The notes beneath the pieces were generated by a model, which was not told where the DNA came from, made no database searches, and saw only the letters and a list, made by a program, of their open reading frames with translations. Of a stretch of DNA of 64,000 nt, positions 36,219 to 45,345 are shown piece after piece. The stretch lies in contig NZ_RYZZ01000014.1 of NCBI RefSeq assembly GCF_003989135.1, positions 18,301-82,300 of the forward strand. The letters run 5' to 3'. This DNA is from Peribacillus cavernae. Lineage in GTDB: Bacteria; Bacillota; Bacilli; Bacillales; DSM-1321. A program made the position numbers and the translations under genes. Position 1 is the first letter of the stretch; each line of letters starts with the position of its first letter.

Positions 36219-37421
36219 ATGGCGACTTCGACAAAGTCTAATAAAATCATTGAAAAAACTTCCCAATTTGGTGCTAATAACTATCATCCGCTGCCAATCG
36301 TGATCTCGCAGGCAGAAGGAGTCTGGGTACAGGACCCGGAAGGCAATAAATATATGGACATGCTAAGTGCCTATTCGGCGTTAAACCAAGGCCACAGACA
36401 CCCAAAAATCATTCAGGCTTTAAAAGATCAAGCAGACAAGATTACCTTAACATCACGTGCTTTCCACAACGATCAGCTTGCGCCGTTTTATGAGAAGGTT
36501 GCAAAGTTGACCGGGAAGGATATGATTTTGCCAATGAACACCGGTGCTGAAGCCGTAGAAACAGCGATTAAAGCAGCGCGCCGCTGGGCTTATGACGTCA
36601 AAGGAGTGGCTGATAATCAAGCTGAAATTATCGCTTGTGAGGGAAATTTCCATGGCCGTACGATGACTGCTGTCTCCCTTTCTTCCGATACAGAATACAA
36701 ACGAGGATTTGGTCCGATGCTCCCTGGGATCAAATTAATCCCATACGGAGACATTGATGCTTTAAAATCTGCGATCACGCCTAACACGGCTGCATTCCTA
36801 GTTGAACCTATCCAAGGGGAAGCTGGTATCGTCATCCCGCCAGAAGGTTTCTTAAAACAAGTGGCTGAAGTGTGCCAGGAAAACAACATAGTATTTATCG
36901 CTGATGAAATACAGGCAGGCCTCGGCCGTTCCGGAAAAACATTTGCTTGCGATTGGGAAGAAGTAATACCGGATATGTACATCTTAGGAAAGGCACTTGG
37001 AGGAGGCGTATTTCCGATCTCATGTGTGGCTGCCAATAAAGAGGTCCTGGGCGTATTTAATCCAGGATCTCACGGCTCCACCTTTGGCGGGAATCCACTT
37101 GCTTGCGCTGTTTCGATTGCATCACTTGAAGTTCTCGAAGAAGAAAAGTTAGCGGAGCGTTCGTTAGAGTTAGGAAACTATTTTAAAGAAAAATTAGCGG
37201 AAATCGACAATCCAATCATAAAAGAAGTTCGCGGCAGAGGATTGTTCATTGGGGTTGAGTTGACGGAAGCGGCACGCCCATTTTGTGAAAGATTAAAAGA
37301 AGAAGGTCTGCTATGCAAGGAAACACATGATACTGTCATACGCTTTGCCCCGCCATTGGTGATTTCAAAAGAAGATCTTGACTGGGCCATTTCAAAAATT
37401 AAAACAGTGTTATCTAACTAA
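36219..37421 (+). CDS. rocD: Ornithine aminotransferase RocD
   Basis: This PLP enzyme turns ornithine and 2-oxoglutarate into glutamate semialdehyde and glutamate. Its 400 residues have [94 protein letters not shown] and [14 protein letters not shown], where K is the Schiff-base lysine. The C-terminal part has [13 protein letters not shown]. The start at 36219 follows CAAGGAGG. It lies 72 bases after the rocA remnant under the same sigma-54 promoter; a terminator follows. The product needs P5C dehydrogenase, whose local gene is deleted. Confidence 0.95.
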   Translation: MATSTKSNKIIEKTSQFGANNYHPLPIVISQAEGVWVQDPEGNKYMDMLSAYSALNQGHRHPKIIQALKDQADKITLTSRAFHNDQLAPFYEKVAKLTGKDMILPMNTGAEAVETAIKAARRWAYDVKGVADNQAEIIACEGNFHGRTMTAVSLSSDTEYKRGFGPMLPGIKLIPYGDIDALKSAITPNTAAFLVEPIQGEAGIVIPPEGFLKQVAEVCQENNIVFIADEIQAGLGRSGKTFACDWEEVIPDMYILGKALGGGVFPISCVAANKEVLGVFNPGSHGSTFGGNPLACAVSIASLEVLEEEKLAERSLELGNYFKEKLAEIDNPIIKEVRGRGLFIGVELTEAARPFCERLKEEGLLCKETHDTVIRFAPPLVISKEDLDWAISKIKTVLSN

Positions 37422-37440
37422 TTTTCTATAAATAAACGAT

Positions 37441-37470
37441 CCGAAGTGGAAGGAGACTCCACTTCGGTGG
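37441..37470 (+). terminator. Terminator of rocD
   Basis: A 10-bp perfect stem (CCGAAGTGGA with TCCACTTCGG) is followed by TGGCTGTTTAT. Confidence 0.75.
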
Positions 37471-37879
37471 CTGTTTATACTGTTAAATATTAGGGAAATT
37501 AGTAGGGATTGTTATATATTCCTGCTTGACTTACTATCGCCAATTATCTGAAAACAATAACATTTTTAAATCGTTATCTTCTGCTGTTAAAATAAAAGAG
37601 GATCCAATTAACAGCAAATATTGTAGATGTTTATCCTAAACTAGATTTAAGAGCGACTCTCAAGAAATGAGAGCGATAATAGAAATTTAAGAGCTATTAT
37701 GAAAACGCATTCATTTCAGGGTAAAAAATCAACAAACAAGAGTCAGCAATGACCTTGAAGGCCAATTAAAGACTGAAAAACAAATGATTGTCTAAAGAAA
37801 AGGATTACTCGATAAGAGTGTAATCCGAACTAGTTTCATATAATTTTTTTTACACAATTAGGAAAAGAGGGACCATAAT
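37470..37879 (+). other. Gap between rocD and rocF, no rocE
   Basis: In B. subtilis the permease gene rocE lies here; this 410-base gap has no coding relic I can name. Two small dyads occur, CTCTCA-AGAA-TGAGAG near 37657 and GGATTAC-GTAATCC near 37802-37826. No sigma-54 promoter was seen, so how rocF is expressed is unclear. Confidence 0.5.
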
Positions 37880-38779
37880 ATGAATAAAAGTATTACAATT
37901 ATTGGAATGCCTATGGACTTAGGCCAAATGCGGCGCGGCGTCGATATGGGGCCCAGTGCAATCCGCTATGCAGGAATTGTGGAAAGACTGCAAGGCCTGA
38001 ATCTTGAGATACATGATCGAGGGGATATCCAAATTGGCAGGCCTGAAGTGGTCATTGACCCGGATACAAAAATGCGCAATTTGGAATTAGTAGCTGAGAA
38101 AAGCGAGATTCTTGCTAAGGTAGTCGATAAAGTAATTGAAGATGAATCTTTTCCTTTAGTGTTTGGAGGAGACCATAGTATTGCTATCGGAACTTTAGCC
38201 GGAGTAGCCAGGCATTATGAGAATCTTGGAGTGATCTGGTACGACGCTCACGGGGACTTGAACACTGCGGAAACTTCTCCATCAGGAAATATCCATGGAA
38301 TGCCATTAGCTGCAAGCCTGGGAATAGGACATCCTGTTTTAACCCAAATTGGTGGCTATTCTCCAAAGATCAAACCGGAAAATCTAGTGATCATTGGTGC
38401 CCGTTCACTGGACGTGGGAGAAAGAAAGTTAATAAAAGAAAAAGGAATTAAAGTCTACACAATGCACGAAATTGATCGTTTGGGCATGGCTAAAGTGATA
38501 GAAGAAACCATTGAATACCTTAAAGCAAGAACAGATAGTGTCCATCTTTCCTTAGATTTGGACGGTCTTGATCCTACTGATGCGCCTGGAGTCGGAACAC
38601 CTGTTTTGGGAGGCATCAGCTACCGGGAAAGCCACCTGGCCATGGAAATGCTCGCGGAAACCAAAATGATTACTTCAGCTGAATTCGTTGAAGTAAATCC
38701 AATCCTGGATGAGAGAAATAAAACCGCTCTTGCAGCAGTTGCTTTGATGGGCTCCCTGTTTGGTGAGAAATTGTTATAA
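37880..38779 (+). CDS. rocF: Arginase RocF
   Basis: This manganese enzyme cleaves arginine into ornithine and urea. It has 299 residues, the normal Bacillus length. All metal and substrate motifs are present: MPMDLGQMRRGVDMGPSAIR, FGGDHSIAIGT, WYDAHGDLNTAETSPSGNIH, and SLDLDGLDPTDAPGVGTPV. The end TSAEFVEVNPILDERNKTAL is typical. The ribosome binding site is GAAAAGAGGGACC. It is read in the same direction as rocD but separated by a terminator and 458 bases, so it is probably a separate unit. Confidence 0.96.
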   Translation: MNKSITIIGMPMDLGQMRRGVDMGPSAIRYAGIVERLQGLNLEIHDRGDIQIGRPEVVIDPDTKMRNLELVAEKSEILAKVVDKVIEDESFPLVFGGDHSIAIGTLAGVARHYENLGVIWYDAHGDLNTAETSPSGNIHGMPLAASLGIGHPVLTQIGGYSPKIKPENLVIIGARSLDVGERKLIKEKGIKVYTMHEIDRLGMAKVIEETIEYLKARTDSVHLSLDLDGLDPTDAPGVGTPVLGGISYRESHLAMEMLAETKMITSAEFVEVNPILDERNKTALAAVALMGSLFGEKLL

Positions 38780-39193
38780 ACGTTATAAATCAACCATTTT
38801 AAGGACAATATTGAGTATTCTTTGGTTTTCTCAATAATATGAAAGGACTTTACAACAGGTGATGAAGGACTCTATAAATGCTGGAATACAATTGGATTAT
38901 AAGTCAGTAGTCTAGTAAAAAAAAGGTCTTTTTTTCTGTTACTAAGCTATCGCCAAAAAAGCTGAATATGAGATTAATTTATAGATATGATCAATATAAG
39001 TGGAAATAACAGGTTTCGATTTCGGTTAAAGTTTTGTCGTCACTTTTGTCGTTTCGTCGTCTGTTTTTCTGTTTTGGCGTTTCTTTTTCTAGTTTTGTCG
39101 TCACTTTTATCATTTTGTTGTCACTTTTAATTTTGTCATCTGTTTTTCTATATAAGTGGCTATTAACTCGATGCGGAAGGAGGAGCCATAAAA
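38780..39193. other. Gap after rocF with low-complexity repeats
   Basis: No gene is recognisable. The second half (39018-39160) is T-rich repeated sequence described separately, and the last bases GGAAGGAGGAG are the ribosome binding site of the broken thioesterase gene. Confidence 0.5.
39018..39160. repeat. Imperfect TTTTGTCGTCACTTTT repeats
   Basis: Copies of TTTTGTCGTCACTTTTRTC occur near 39030 and 39095 and shorter TTTTGTTGTCACTTTT near 39113. TCGTCTGTTTTTCTGTTTT and TCATCTGTTTTTCTATAT are interspersed. The reverse strand gives an open frame of KSDDKT/KSDNKM-like repeats without a credible start, which I treat as chance. Confidence 0.6.
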
Positions 39194-39620
39194 ATGGTTG
39201 AAGGCTATCGATTTTCACATCGTCTTAAAGCGTTATTCAGAAATTGATGGGCAAAAAATTGTCTTTAATGCTCATTATTTAACCGATTTAGATGTCGCGG
39301 TCACGGAATATTTCCTGGAAGGTTTGCAGCTGGACATGGCTGAACTGGCAGAGAACAGAGAGTTTGATTTTGTCCTGGCGAAAACGACGCTGGAATATAA
39401 AAGCCCGGCCTATCTAAACGATTGGTTGAATATTTGGTGCCGTGTGGGGAAAGTTGGCAATGCCAGCATGACTATGGATTTTAAGATTACAAGAGATGGG
39501 GAGACGGATCCTTTGCTTTTTTTAAAAAAGAGTTGCAAGAGATAAATACAAATTTCGACCGGAAAATGCTCGTAGTATGTGAACGGTTTCGATTGGTTTA
39601 TAAGGAAAAAGTCATCTGAA
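39194..39620 (+). pseudogene. Hot-dog acyl-CoA thioesterase, frameshifted
   Basis: A good GGAAGGAGGAG ribosome binding site and ATG at 39194 start VEGYRFSHRLK, then the frame breaks. One frame over, RYSEIDGQKIVFNAHYLTDL, DVAVTEYFLEGLQLD and LEYKSPAYLNDWLNIWCRVG follow, matching 4-hydroxybenzoyl-CoA thioesterase-type hot-dog proteins. The gene breaks again near 39520 in a T7A6 run. After it, LQEINTNFDRKMLVVCERFR up to a stop near 39619 is of unknown origin. It is non-functional. Confidence 0.85.
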
Positions 39621-39645
39621 GAAACTAGTTAGATTTTCTTGAGAG

Positions 39646-39682
39646 AAAAAAACCACCTCTGATTCATGTTGACTCAGAGGTG
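39646..39682 (-). terminator. Terminator of the glc operon
   Basis: A 9-bp stem (CACCTCTGA with TCAGAGGTG) is followed on the minus strand by GGTTTTTTTCTC. Confidence 0.8.
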
Positions 39683-39742
39683 TTTATTTCAGGAACTATG
39701 ATCCAACAAAAATGAAGCTCAGTTCATAGTACGTTGTTTGTT

Positions 39743-41047
39743 TTATGAAATTCCGGCTGCCTCTGCCAAATACTCGATTAGATGCATGGCACGTACAGAT
39801 TCGGAGAGCTTTTCGCGTTCAATACCAAGTTTCATCTGCAGCAGGCATCCCGGGTTGGTCGTAATAATGACGGATGCTCCGGTCGCTTTCGTATCCTTCA
39901 TTTTCCTATCGAGAATATCCATGGATGCATCATAATTGATAATATTATAGATTCCCGCTGAGCCGCAGCACATGTCCGCCTGTTCCATCTCTATAAACCT
40001 AATTCCTGATACACTGTTTAGAAGGTCCAGTGGTTCACTGGTAACCTTTTGAACATTGGTCATGTGACACGAACGTTGATAGGTTACTAGTTCCCCGGGA
40101 TATGTGTGTAAATTAGACAGACCGCCACAGGAGACAAGCACCTGACTGATGTCTCTTGACTTTGCAGAGAACGCGGCTGCTCTATCAGCCCATTCTTTAT
40201 CATCTTCAAGCAGATGGCCGTATTCATACAGCATAGCACCGCATCCTCCTGCATTATTAACTATGAAGTCTACGCCCGCTTGTTCAAATGCAGTGATGTT
40301 TTGTTTGGCAAGACGTTTGGTTTCTTCCATTTCACCAGAATGAGAATGCAACGCGCCACAGCACGTCTGTTTCGGTACTACAATAACTTCACAACCCGCT
40401 TCTGCAAGCAGCTGTACAGACAATCGGTTGATACGTTGAAACATTGCATCCATTATACATCCTGTAAAAAAAGCTACGGTATACTTCTTTTCTCCCTTTG
40501 CTTTTACTCTATTAGGGGTTTTTTTGCGTTCTGCAGGTGAAACAGCCTGAGGCATGATCGCTTCGAAATCACCGAGGTGATTAGGTAACCTCTTCATGGC
40601 ACCTGATGTGCGTCCTGCCTTTTGAAGCCCGCTTTTTTCATAGAGCCAAAACGCATTGCCGGTGAATTTCATGATTTTTCTGTTTGGAAATACTTTTTGA
40701 AACATTGCTTTTCGCAGCAGTCGAACCGGAGCGGAAAATTTCTTGCGTCTGACAAGTGCCGCCCGGGCCGCTTCAAGTATAGAACCATATTCTACTCCGG
40801 TTGGACAAGCTGTTTCGCAAGCCCGGCAACCAAGGCAAAGATCCAATGGCTCTTCTAATACCGATAAATCGGTAATCTTTCCTTCACCAACCATTTTTAC
40901 AAGATTAATTCGACCGCGTGGAGAATGGGTTTCTTTTCCCATCGTAATATATGTCGGACAGACGGGCAAACAGTATCCGCATTGAACACAGCTGTTTGTT
41001 TTTTCATATCGGAATTCTTCCCTTAATTGTTCAAGAGATTGTTTCAT
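39743..41047 (-). CDS. glcF: Glycolate oxidase iron-sulfur subunit GlcF
   Basis: GlcF passes electrons from the flavin subunit to the quinone pool at the membrane. The 434 residues have two 4Fe-4S motifs near the N-terminus, CVQCGYCLPVCPTY and CLGCRACETACPTGVEYG. Two CCG cysteine-rich domains follow, TCCGALHSHSGE and MCCGSAGIYN, plus AFFTGCIMDAMF and YQRSCHMTNVQ. It follows glcD by one base on the minus strand, so both are translated together. There is no GlcE, so this is the two-subunit form known from Bacillus. Confidence 0.92.
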   Translation of the reverse strand: MKQSLEQLREEFRYEKTNSCVQCGYCLPVCPTYITMGKETHSPRGRINLVKMVGEGKITDLSVLEEPLDLCLGCRACETACPTGVEYGSILEAARAALVRRKKFSAPVRLLRKAMFQKVFPNRKIMKFTGNAFWLYEKSGLQKAGRTSGAMKRLPNHLGDFEAIMPQAVSPAERKKTPNRVKAKGEKKYTVAFFTGCIMDAMFQRINRLSVQLLAEAGCEVIVVPKQTCCGALHSHSGEMEETKRLAKQNITAFEQAGVDFIVNNAGGCGAMLYEYGHLLEDDKEWADRAAAFSAKSRDISQVLVSCGGLSNLHTYPGELVTYQRSCHMTNVQKVTSEPLDLLNSVSGIRFIEMEQADMCCGSAGIYNIINYDASMDILDRKMKDTKATGASVIITTNPGCLLQMKLGIEREKLSESVRAMHLIEYLAEAAGIS

Positions 41048-41048
41048 G

Positions 41049-42458
41049 TTAACTCAACTCCAATTTTTGTCCGGGTTCCGGAAAAATTTTTCCTGGATTC
41101 ATGATGTTGTTTGGATCCCAAGATTCTTTTATCCGCTTCATCATATCGAGGCCAATCGCTCCTAACTCCATTTCCATAAACGGGGCTTTCATCAACCCGA
41201 TGCCATGCTCACCGGAAAGGGTTCCACCAAGTTCAATGGCTGCTGTAAAGATTTCAGCAACGGCCTGTTCGACGCGGCGCATTTCTTCCTTATCGCTTTT
41301 GTCACATATGATGTTCGGATGAAGATTGCCATCACCCGCATGTCCAAATACCACGAGGTGAACATCGTACTTGTCACGAATTTCCTGCAATCTCATGCAC
41401 ATTTGCGGGATTTTGCTTCGTGGCACAGTAGCGTCTTCAGAAATTTTCGTTGGTTTTATCCGTGCGATTGCTGGAGATACCAACTTACGGGCTTTCCAAA
41501 TTTCTGCTCGCTCCTCTGCATTTTGTGGGATGCGAATTTCCCGGGCTCCAACCGAATCGCACAGGTCAGCTGCTTGTTTGACCTCATCCTTCAAAGCTAA
41601 AGGATGTCCATCCAGTTCTATTAGAATAATCGCTTCTGCATTCAGAGGCAGTCCTAATGGCTCGTAATTTTCAACCGCCGCAATGGAGGCCTTATCCATC
41701 AGTTCCATTTTGGAAGGCAAAATACCGGAGGATAAAATTTTAGAAATGGCACTTCCAGCATCAATGAGACTATTAAATACCGCCATAATCGTCTCGGAGC
41801 CCTGGGGTTTTGGAATAAGACGCAGCACTGCTTTTGTGATGATGCCCAGCGTACCTTCTGATCCAACAATGAGTTTTGTTAAGTCGTAACCGGTTACATT
41901 TTTCACTGTACTGCCTCCAGTCTTGATGATTTCCCCCTCGGGCGTGATAACCTCCAAACCAATAACATAATCTTTTGTTACTCCGTATTTTAGTCCCCTG
42001 GGCCCTCCTGAGTTCTCTGCCATATTCCCGCCAATGGTAGAGACATGTGAACTGCTTGGATCAGGAGGGTACATTAAACCTTTTTGTTCGGCAGCTTTAT
42101 GGATATTAGCGGTTAATATACCTGGAGAGACAACAGCAACTAGATCTTCTCCATGAATTTCAAGCAAATCGTCCATAACGGACAGGTCGAACACCATGCC
42201 GCCCTTGACGGGAAGTGGACCCCCGCTCAAGGAAGTGGACTGGCCGCGGGGATAGACAGGAATCTGTTCGCGGTTGGCAAGTTTCACTAGTTGGGCCAAT
42301 TCTTCTGTACTTTTTGTTTGAATGACCGCATCTGGTAAAAATGTACCGAAAGAACCGTCAAATGAATAGCTGAAACGGTCACTTTCATCTGTTAGAACTC
42401 TGCCGCTTTTGACGATCTTTTTGATTTCATCAATATGATTCGATGTCATCATCTTCAT
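41049..42458 (-). CDS. glcD: Glycolate oxidase FAD subunit GlcD
   Basis: GlcD oxidises glycolate (or another 2-hydroxy acid) with FAD. The 469 residues have the PCMH-type FAD domain: PVYPRGQSTSLSGGPLPVKG, YPPDPSSSHVSTIGGNMAEN, SGGPRGLKYGVTKDYVIGLE and VGSEGTLGIITKAVLRL. The C-terminal oxidase domain holds VFGHAGDGNLHPNIICD and GGTLSGEHGIGLMK. D-lactate dehydrogenase activity is the main alternative. The GntR gene stands 24 bases upstream in the same direction. The ribosome binding site is GGGGGAGAATG. Confidence 0.92.
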   Translation of the reverse strand: MKMMTSNHIDEIKKIVKSGRVLTDESDRFSYSFDGSFGTFLPDAVIQTKSTEELAQLVKLANREQIPVYPRGQSTSLSGGPLPVKGGMVFDLSVMDDLLEIHGEDLVAVVSPGILTANIHKAAEQKGLMYPPDPSSSHVSTIGGNMAENSGGPRGLKYGVTKDYVIGLEVITPEGEIIKTGGSTVKNVTGYDLTKLIVGSEGTLGIITKAVLRLIPKPQGSETIMAVFNSLIDAGSAISKILSSGILPSKMELMDKASIAAVENYEPLGLPLNAEAIILIELDGHPLALKDEVKQAADLCDSVGAREIRIPQNAEERAEIWKARKLVSPAIARIKPTKISEDATVPRSKIPQMCMRLQEIRDKYDVHLVVFGHAGDGNLHPNIICDKSDKEEMRRVEQAVAEIFTAAIELGGTLSGEHGIGLMKAPFMEMELGAIGLDMMKRIKESWDPNNIMNPGKIFPEPGQKLELS

Positions 42459-42482
42459 TTCATTCTCCCCCTCTTTGTTAAA

Positions 42483-43190
42483 TTAAATGGTGTAATCTTT
42501 TAAGAACAGGCTTAATTTTTTTTCTGCGTTTTTTAAATGAATCAAGCATTGGATTTTAGCTAACTCTGGTTCTTCCACTTCTATTGCCAGTAAGATATTA
42601 TGGTGTTCATTGTAAACGGCCCTGCGCTTTTGAACTAATTCTGCGTTAGGACGAAGGGTGATCTTTAATGTTCTTTCATAAAGGGAGGATAGGTTTTCCA
42701 ATGTTTGAATCATAATCGGATTCTGTGTAGCCAAAATGACTGAGCGATGGAACTCTATATCGGCCTCCATTGCACTGTTGCCCTTATCAATAGATTCATC
42801 TTCCATTTTCTTCACTATTTGCTTCATTTGTTCAAGCTGTTCAGATGTACGTCTGAGCGCTGCTAAATAGGCAGCTTCAGGCTCCAAGATCTTTCTCATT
42901 TCAAATAAATACTTAATACTCTCCACATCATCACTTTCAATTCGAATGCGCTGCAATAATGTTGAATTTGTTGCTTCTTCTACATAACTTCCTCCTCCTT
43001 GACGAGAAGAAATGACACCCGCTGCCCGCAACATACTTAATGCCTCGCGTATAGGTACTCTGCTTACGCCAAATTGAGCCGTCAACTCCATTTCTGTTGG
43101 TAATTTCGACCCCGGGGGAAACTTTCCCGATTCAATTAATTGTAGTAATTCGCGGGATATGGTTTGTGAAACTTTTTCTTTTTGGGGCAT
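42483..43190 (-). CDS. GntR/FadR-type regulator of the glc genes
   Basis: This 235-residue regulator has a winged helix at 5-72 (LPTEMELTAQFGVSRVPIRE, ALSMLRAAGVISSRQGGGSY) and an all-helical FCD ligand domain at about 85-225. Metal-ligand residues are in ADIEFHRSVILATQNP and YNEHHNILLAIE. Such proteins respond to hydroxy acids (LldR, GlcC, PdhR). It is the first gene of the glc unit and divergent from the MFS gene. Two palindromes of the TTGTA-N-TACAA kind lie upstream, so self-control is likely. The start at 43190 follows AAAGGGAG. Confidence 0.88.
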   Translation of the reverse strand: MPQKEKVSQTISRELLQLIESGKFPPGSKLPTEMELTAQFGVSRVPIREALSMLRAAGVISSRQGGGSYVEEATNSTLLQRIRIESDDVESIKYLFEMRKILEPEAAYLAALRRTSEQLEQMKQIVKKMEDESIDKGNSAMEADIEFHRSVILATQNPIMIQTLENLSSLYERTLKITLRPNAELVQKRRAVYNEHHNILLAIEVEEPELAKIQCLIHLKNAEKKLSLFLKDYTI

Positions 43191-43264
43191 GTTCTGTCTC
43201 CCTTTACTCTATATTCATATTATTACGGATAATTGTGAAAACGATTTCTGTATTTTCCCAAATA

Positions 43265-43279
43265 ATTTGTATAACAAAT
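43265..43279. promoter_or_regulatory. GntR/FadR-type operator, site 1
   Basis: ATTTGT-ATA-ACAAAT is a perfect dyad 75 bases upstream of the GntR start. Its core TTGTATAACAA resembles FadR-subfamily operators. Confidence 0.65.
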
Positions 43280-43378
43280 ATGTGATTGAATATGTTTTAT
43301 TTTAAGAAAATATGATTTACAGTTGGTTAGTTTCACCTTTATAATAAACAAAAGTAGCAAATTACACAATATATAGGA

Positions 43379-43401
43379 GAAAATTTGTAATACAAATTTT
43401 C
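43379..43401. promoter_or_regulatory. GntR/FadR-type operator, site 2
   Basis: A perfect 23-base dyad around one central A has arms GAAAATTTGTA and TACAAATTTTC. The core TTGTAATACAA shares its half-sites with site 1. Confidence 0.7.
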
Positions 43402-43523
43402 CTGTAAGAGTACTAACTAATAACACGTAAGCTAATCATCATGTTGTGCTTCTCTTGTTAGCTGCGGGCTAAACACTAAAATAGCGACCAGCTAATGAAT
43501 GTAAAGGAATTTTTGATCGCAAA

Positions 43524-43543
43524 AAATGTAAACCTTTACATTT
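43524..43543. promoter_or_regulatory. cre-like site upstream of the MFS gene
   Basis: AAATGTAAACCTTTACATTT has 9-bp arms around CC. Its TGTAAACCTTTACA differs from the CcpA consensus TGWAANCGNTNWCA by one base. It lies about 120 bases before the transporter start, suggesting catabolite repression. Confidence 0.55.
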
Positions 43544-43659
43544 CGTTAATAGCCGCTCTATTTCTATGTGCAGAGTCCTGGTTATAAATAAATTGAGATG
43601 TATTTATTTCATCATCAGTTTAAAACGTTTTCTATTATTTCAATTGAGGGGGAATCAGA

Positions 43660-44997
43660 ATGAACAACGGTACAGATTCTTTGGAAAGACGAACGACAAA
43701 AAAGGTTACCAGGAGAATTGTCCCTTTTATTATGCTACTCTATGTTGTTGCGTTCCTGGACAGGGCAAATTTAGGTTATGCGGCATTGGACATGAATGAT
43801 GCACTGGGGCTAACGAGTCAAATGTTTGGGATTGCTTCCGGTATTTTTTTCATCAGCTATTTTTTATTTGAAGTACCAAGCAATCTTATGCTGGAACGTT
43901 TTGGGGCCCGAAAGTGGATTGCCCGAATTCTCATTAGTTGGGGAATCGTTGTTGTTATAACAAGTTTTGTAGGGAATGCCACACATCTGTATATAGCAAG
44001 ATTTCTACTGGGTGCATTAGAAGCTGGATTTTTCCCGGGAATAATTTTGTATCTTACTTATTGGTTTAAAGCCAAAGAACGGGCTAAAACAATCGCCATG
44101 TTTATGACAGCCATCGCAGTTTCTTATATTATCGGGGCTCCGCTTTCGACATGGATTATGGACAATATCAATTGGATGGGAATGGCTGGCTGGCGTTGGA
44201 TGTTCGTTATTGAAGGGGTACCGGCTATTATTTTAGGGATTGTAACGTTTTTCTATTTAACAGACCGTCCGGAAAATGCGAAGTGGCTAACAACTGAAGA
44301 GAAGAATTGGCTTATTTCAGAGTTGAAAAGGGAAAGGGAGATAAAGGACAAAACAAATCCAAACAATCATGGAATTAAGAAGGCCTTGACCAATCCGAGA
44401 GTGTGGTATTTGGCTCTCATCTATTTCACTTTCAACATAGGCCTGTATGGAATCGGGTTCTGGCTGCCGCAGATCATTAAATCCCTTTCTGATGTATTAA
44501 CAAATACACAGGTGGGATTACTCACAATGATTCCTTATATAGCTGGTGCGATTGCCATGAATATCTGGTCCCGTCGCTCAGACCGTTTAGAAGAGAGGCG
44601 TTTGCATGCAGCAATTCCGCTGATTGTCGGTTCTTTGGGATTGTTTGGCTCGGGACTGACATCCGACCCTCTAGTATCTATTACAATGATGGCAGTGGCA
44701 GTAGGTGGCATGTATAGCTTCTATGGACCTTTTTGGTCTTTGTCGACGCAGTTCCTGAGCACGTCTGCCGCAGCAGTAGGGATCGCCTTTATCAACTCGA
44801 TTGGCAATTTGAGTGGATTTGTTGGACCTTATGGGATAGGTATGATTCAAGATGCGACGGGAAATGTGAATTTTTCCTTGTTCTTTTTAAGTGCTTCGCT
44901 TTTAGTTCCCAGCATCTTGCTATTTGCAATGCGAAAGGAACACACGAGCACTGCAGATCAAGCTTCCAATACGTCTAGTGACCTAAATGTGAAATAG
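43660..44997 (+). CDS. MFS transporter, anion:cation symporter (ACS) family
   Basis: This 445-residue carrier has 12 predicted membrane helices. ACS family marks are VVAFLDRANLGYAALDMND in helix 1, FFISYFLFEVPSNLMLERFG and GALEAGFFPGIILYLTYWF, with a charged loop between helices 6 and 7 (LTDRPENAKWLTTEEKNWL). Family members import organic anions such as glucarate, tartrate and phthalate. Being divergent from glcDF and its GntR regulator, glycolate or a related hydroxy acid is a likely substrate (inference). The ribosome binding site is TTGAGGGGG. Confidence 0.88.
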   Translation: MNNGTDSLERRTTKKVTRRIVPFIMLLYVVAFLDRANLGYAALDMNDALGLTSQMFGIASGIFFISYFLFEVPSNLMLERFGARKWIARILISWGIVVVITSFVGNATHLYIARFLLGALEAGFFPGIILYLTYWFKAKERAKTIAMFMTAIAVSYIIGAPLSTWIMDNINWMGMAGWRWMFVIEGVPAIILGIVTFFYLTDRPENAKWLTTEEKNWLISELKREREIKDKTNPNNHGIKKALTNPRVWYLALIYFTFNIGLYGIGFWLPQIIKSLSDVLTNTQVGLLTMIPYIAGAIAMNIWSRRSDRLEERRLHAAIPLIVGSLGLFGSGLTSDPLVSITMMAVAVGGMYSFYGPFWSLSTQFLSTSAAAVGIAFINSIGNLSGFVGPYGIGMIQDATGNVNFSLFFLSASLLVPSILLFAMRKEHTSTADQASNTSSDLNVK

Positions 44998-45062
44998 ATT
45001 ATCCAAGAAAAGTGGGATAGACTGGTAAAAAGTATCTTTTTGCAAAAGCAAGAGGATGAAGT

Positions 45063-45180
45063 ATGGGAATACGCAGTGATCGGGAAATTGCTGCAAGCAT
45101 GGTGAAAAGAGCGGAAACCGCAGGCTATAGGACCATTGTAATTACATTAGATACCCCGATGATGTCATGGAGAGAGAGGC
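45063..45180 (+). pseudogene. FMN-dependent lactate/2-hydroxy-acid oxidase fragment
   Basis: The frame reads SDREIAASMVKRAETAGYRT, IVITLDTPMMSWRERRI, a conserved stretch of the LldD/lactate oxidase barrel (…RE-A-S-V-RAE-AGY-A-V-T-DTP--GWRERD). Only about 40 of 380 residues are left. It stood next to the transporter, in line with a hydroxy-acid use locus that has lost an enzyme. Confidence 0.85.
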
Positions 45181-45210
45181 GCATAAGTAATTCATGCGCC
45201 TCTCTCTTAT
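45171..45210 (+). terminator. Terminator after the oxidase fragment
   Basis: A 13-bp perfect stem (AGAGAGAGGCGCA with TGCGCCTCTCTCT) is followed by TATGTTTC. Confidence 0.75.
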
Positions 45211-45345
45211 GTTTCGAAAAATTATTTTTAAGACTTGAAGTTACATAGGTCTAACGCTGTAGAACATCTCATTATATTTTCTGAGGTGTGCTGGGGCTGC
45301 CTTGATGTTAAAATAAGGATATCAAATCGGCAGGGGGATCATTTT

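Larger units (their letters stand above)
44998..45345 (+). other. Gap with a dead oxidase fragment and terminator
   Basis: Besides the fragment at 45063 and the hairpin at 45171 there is nothing to name. GGCAGGGGGATC at the end is the ribosome binding site of the next gene. Confidence 0.5.

Noticed and set aside
38991..39218. Minus-strand Lys/Asp-rich frame over the T-rich repeats
   Set aside because: It is created by the repeats themselves, with no ribosome binding site.
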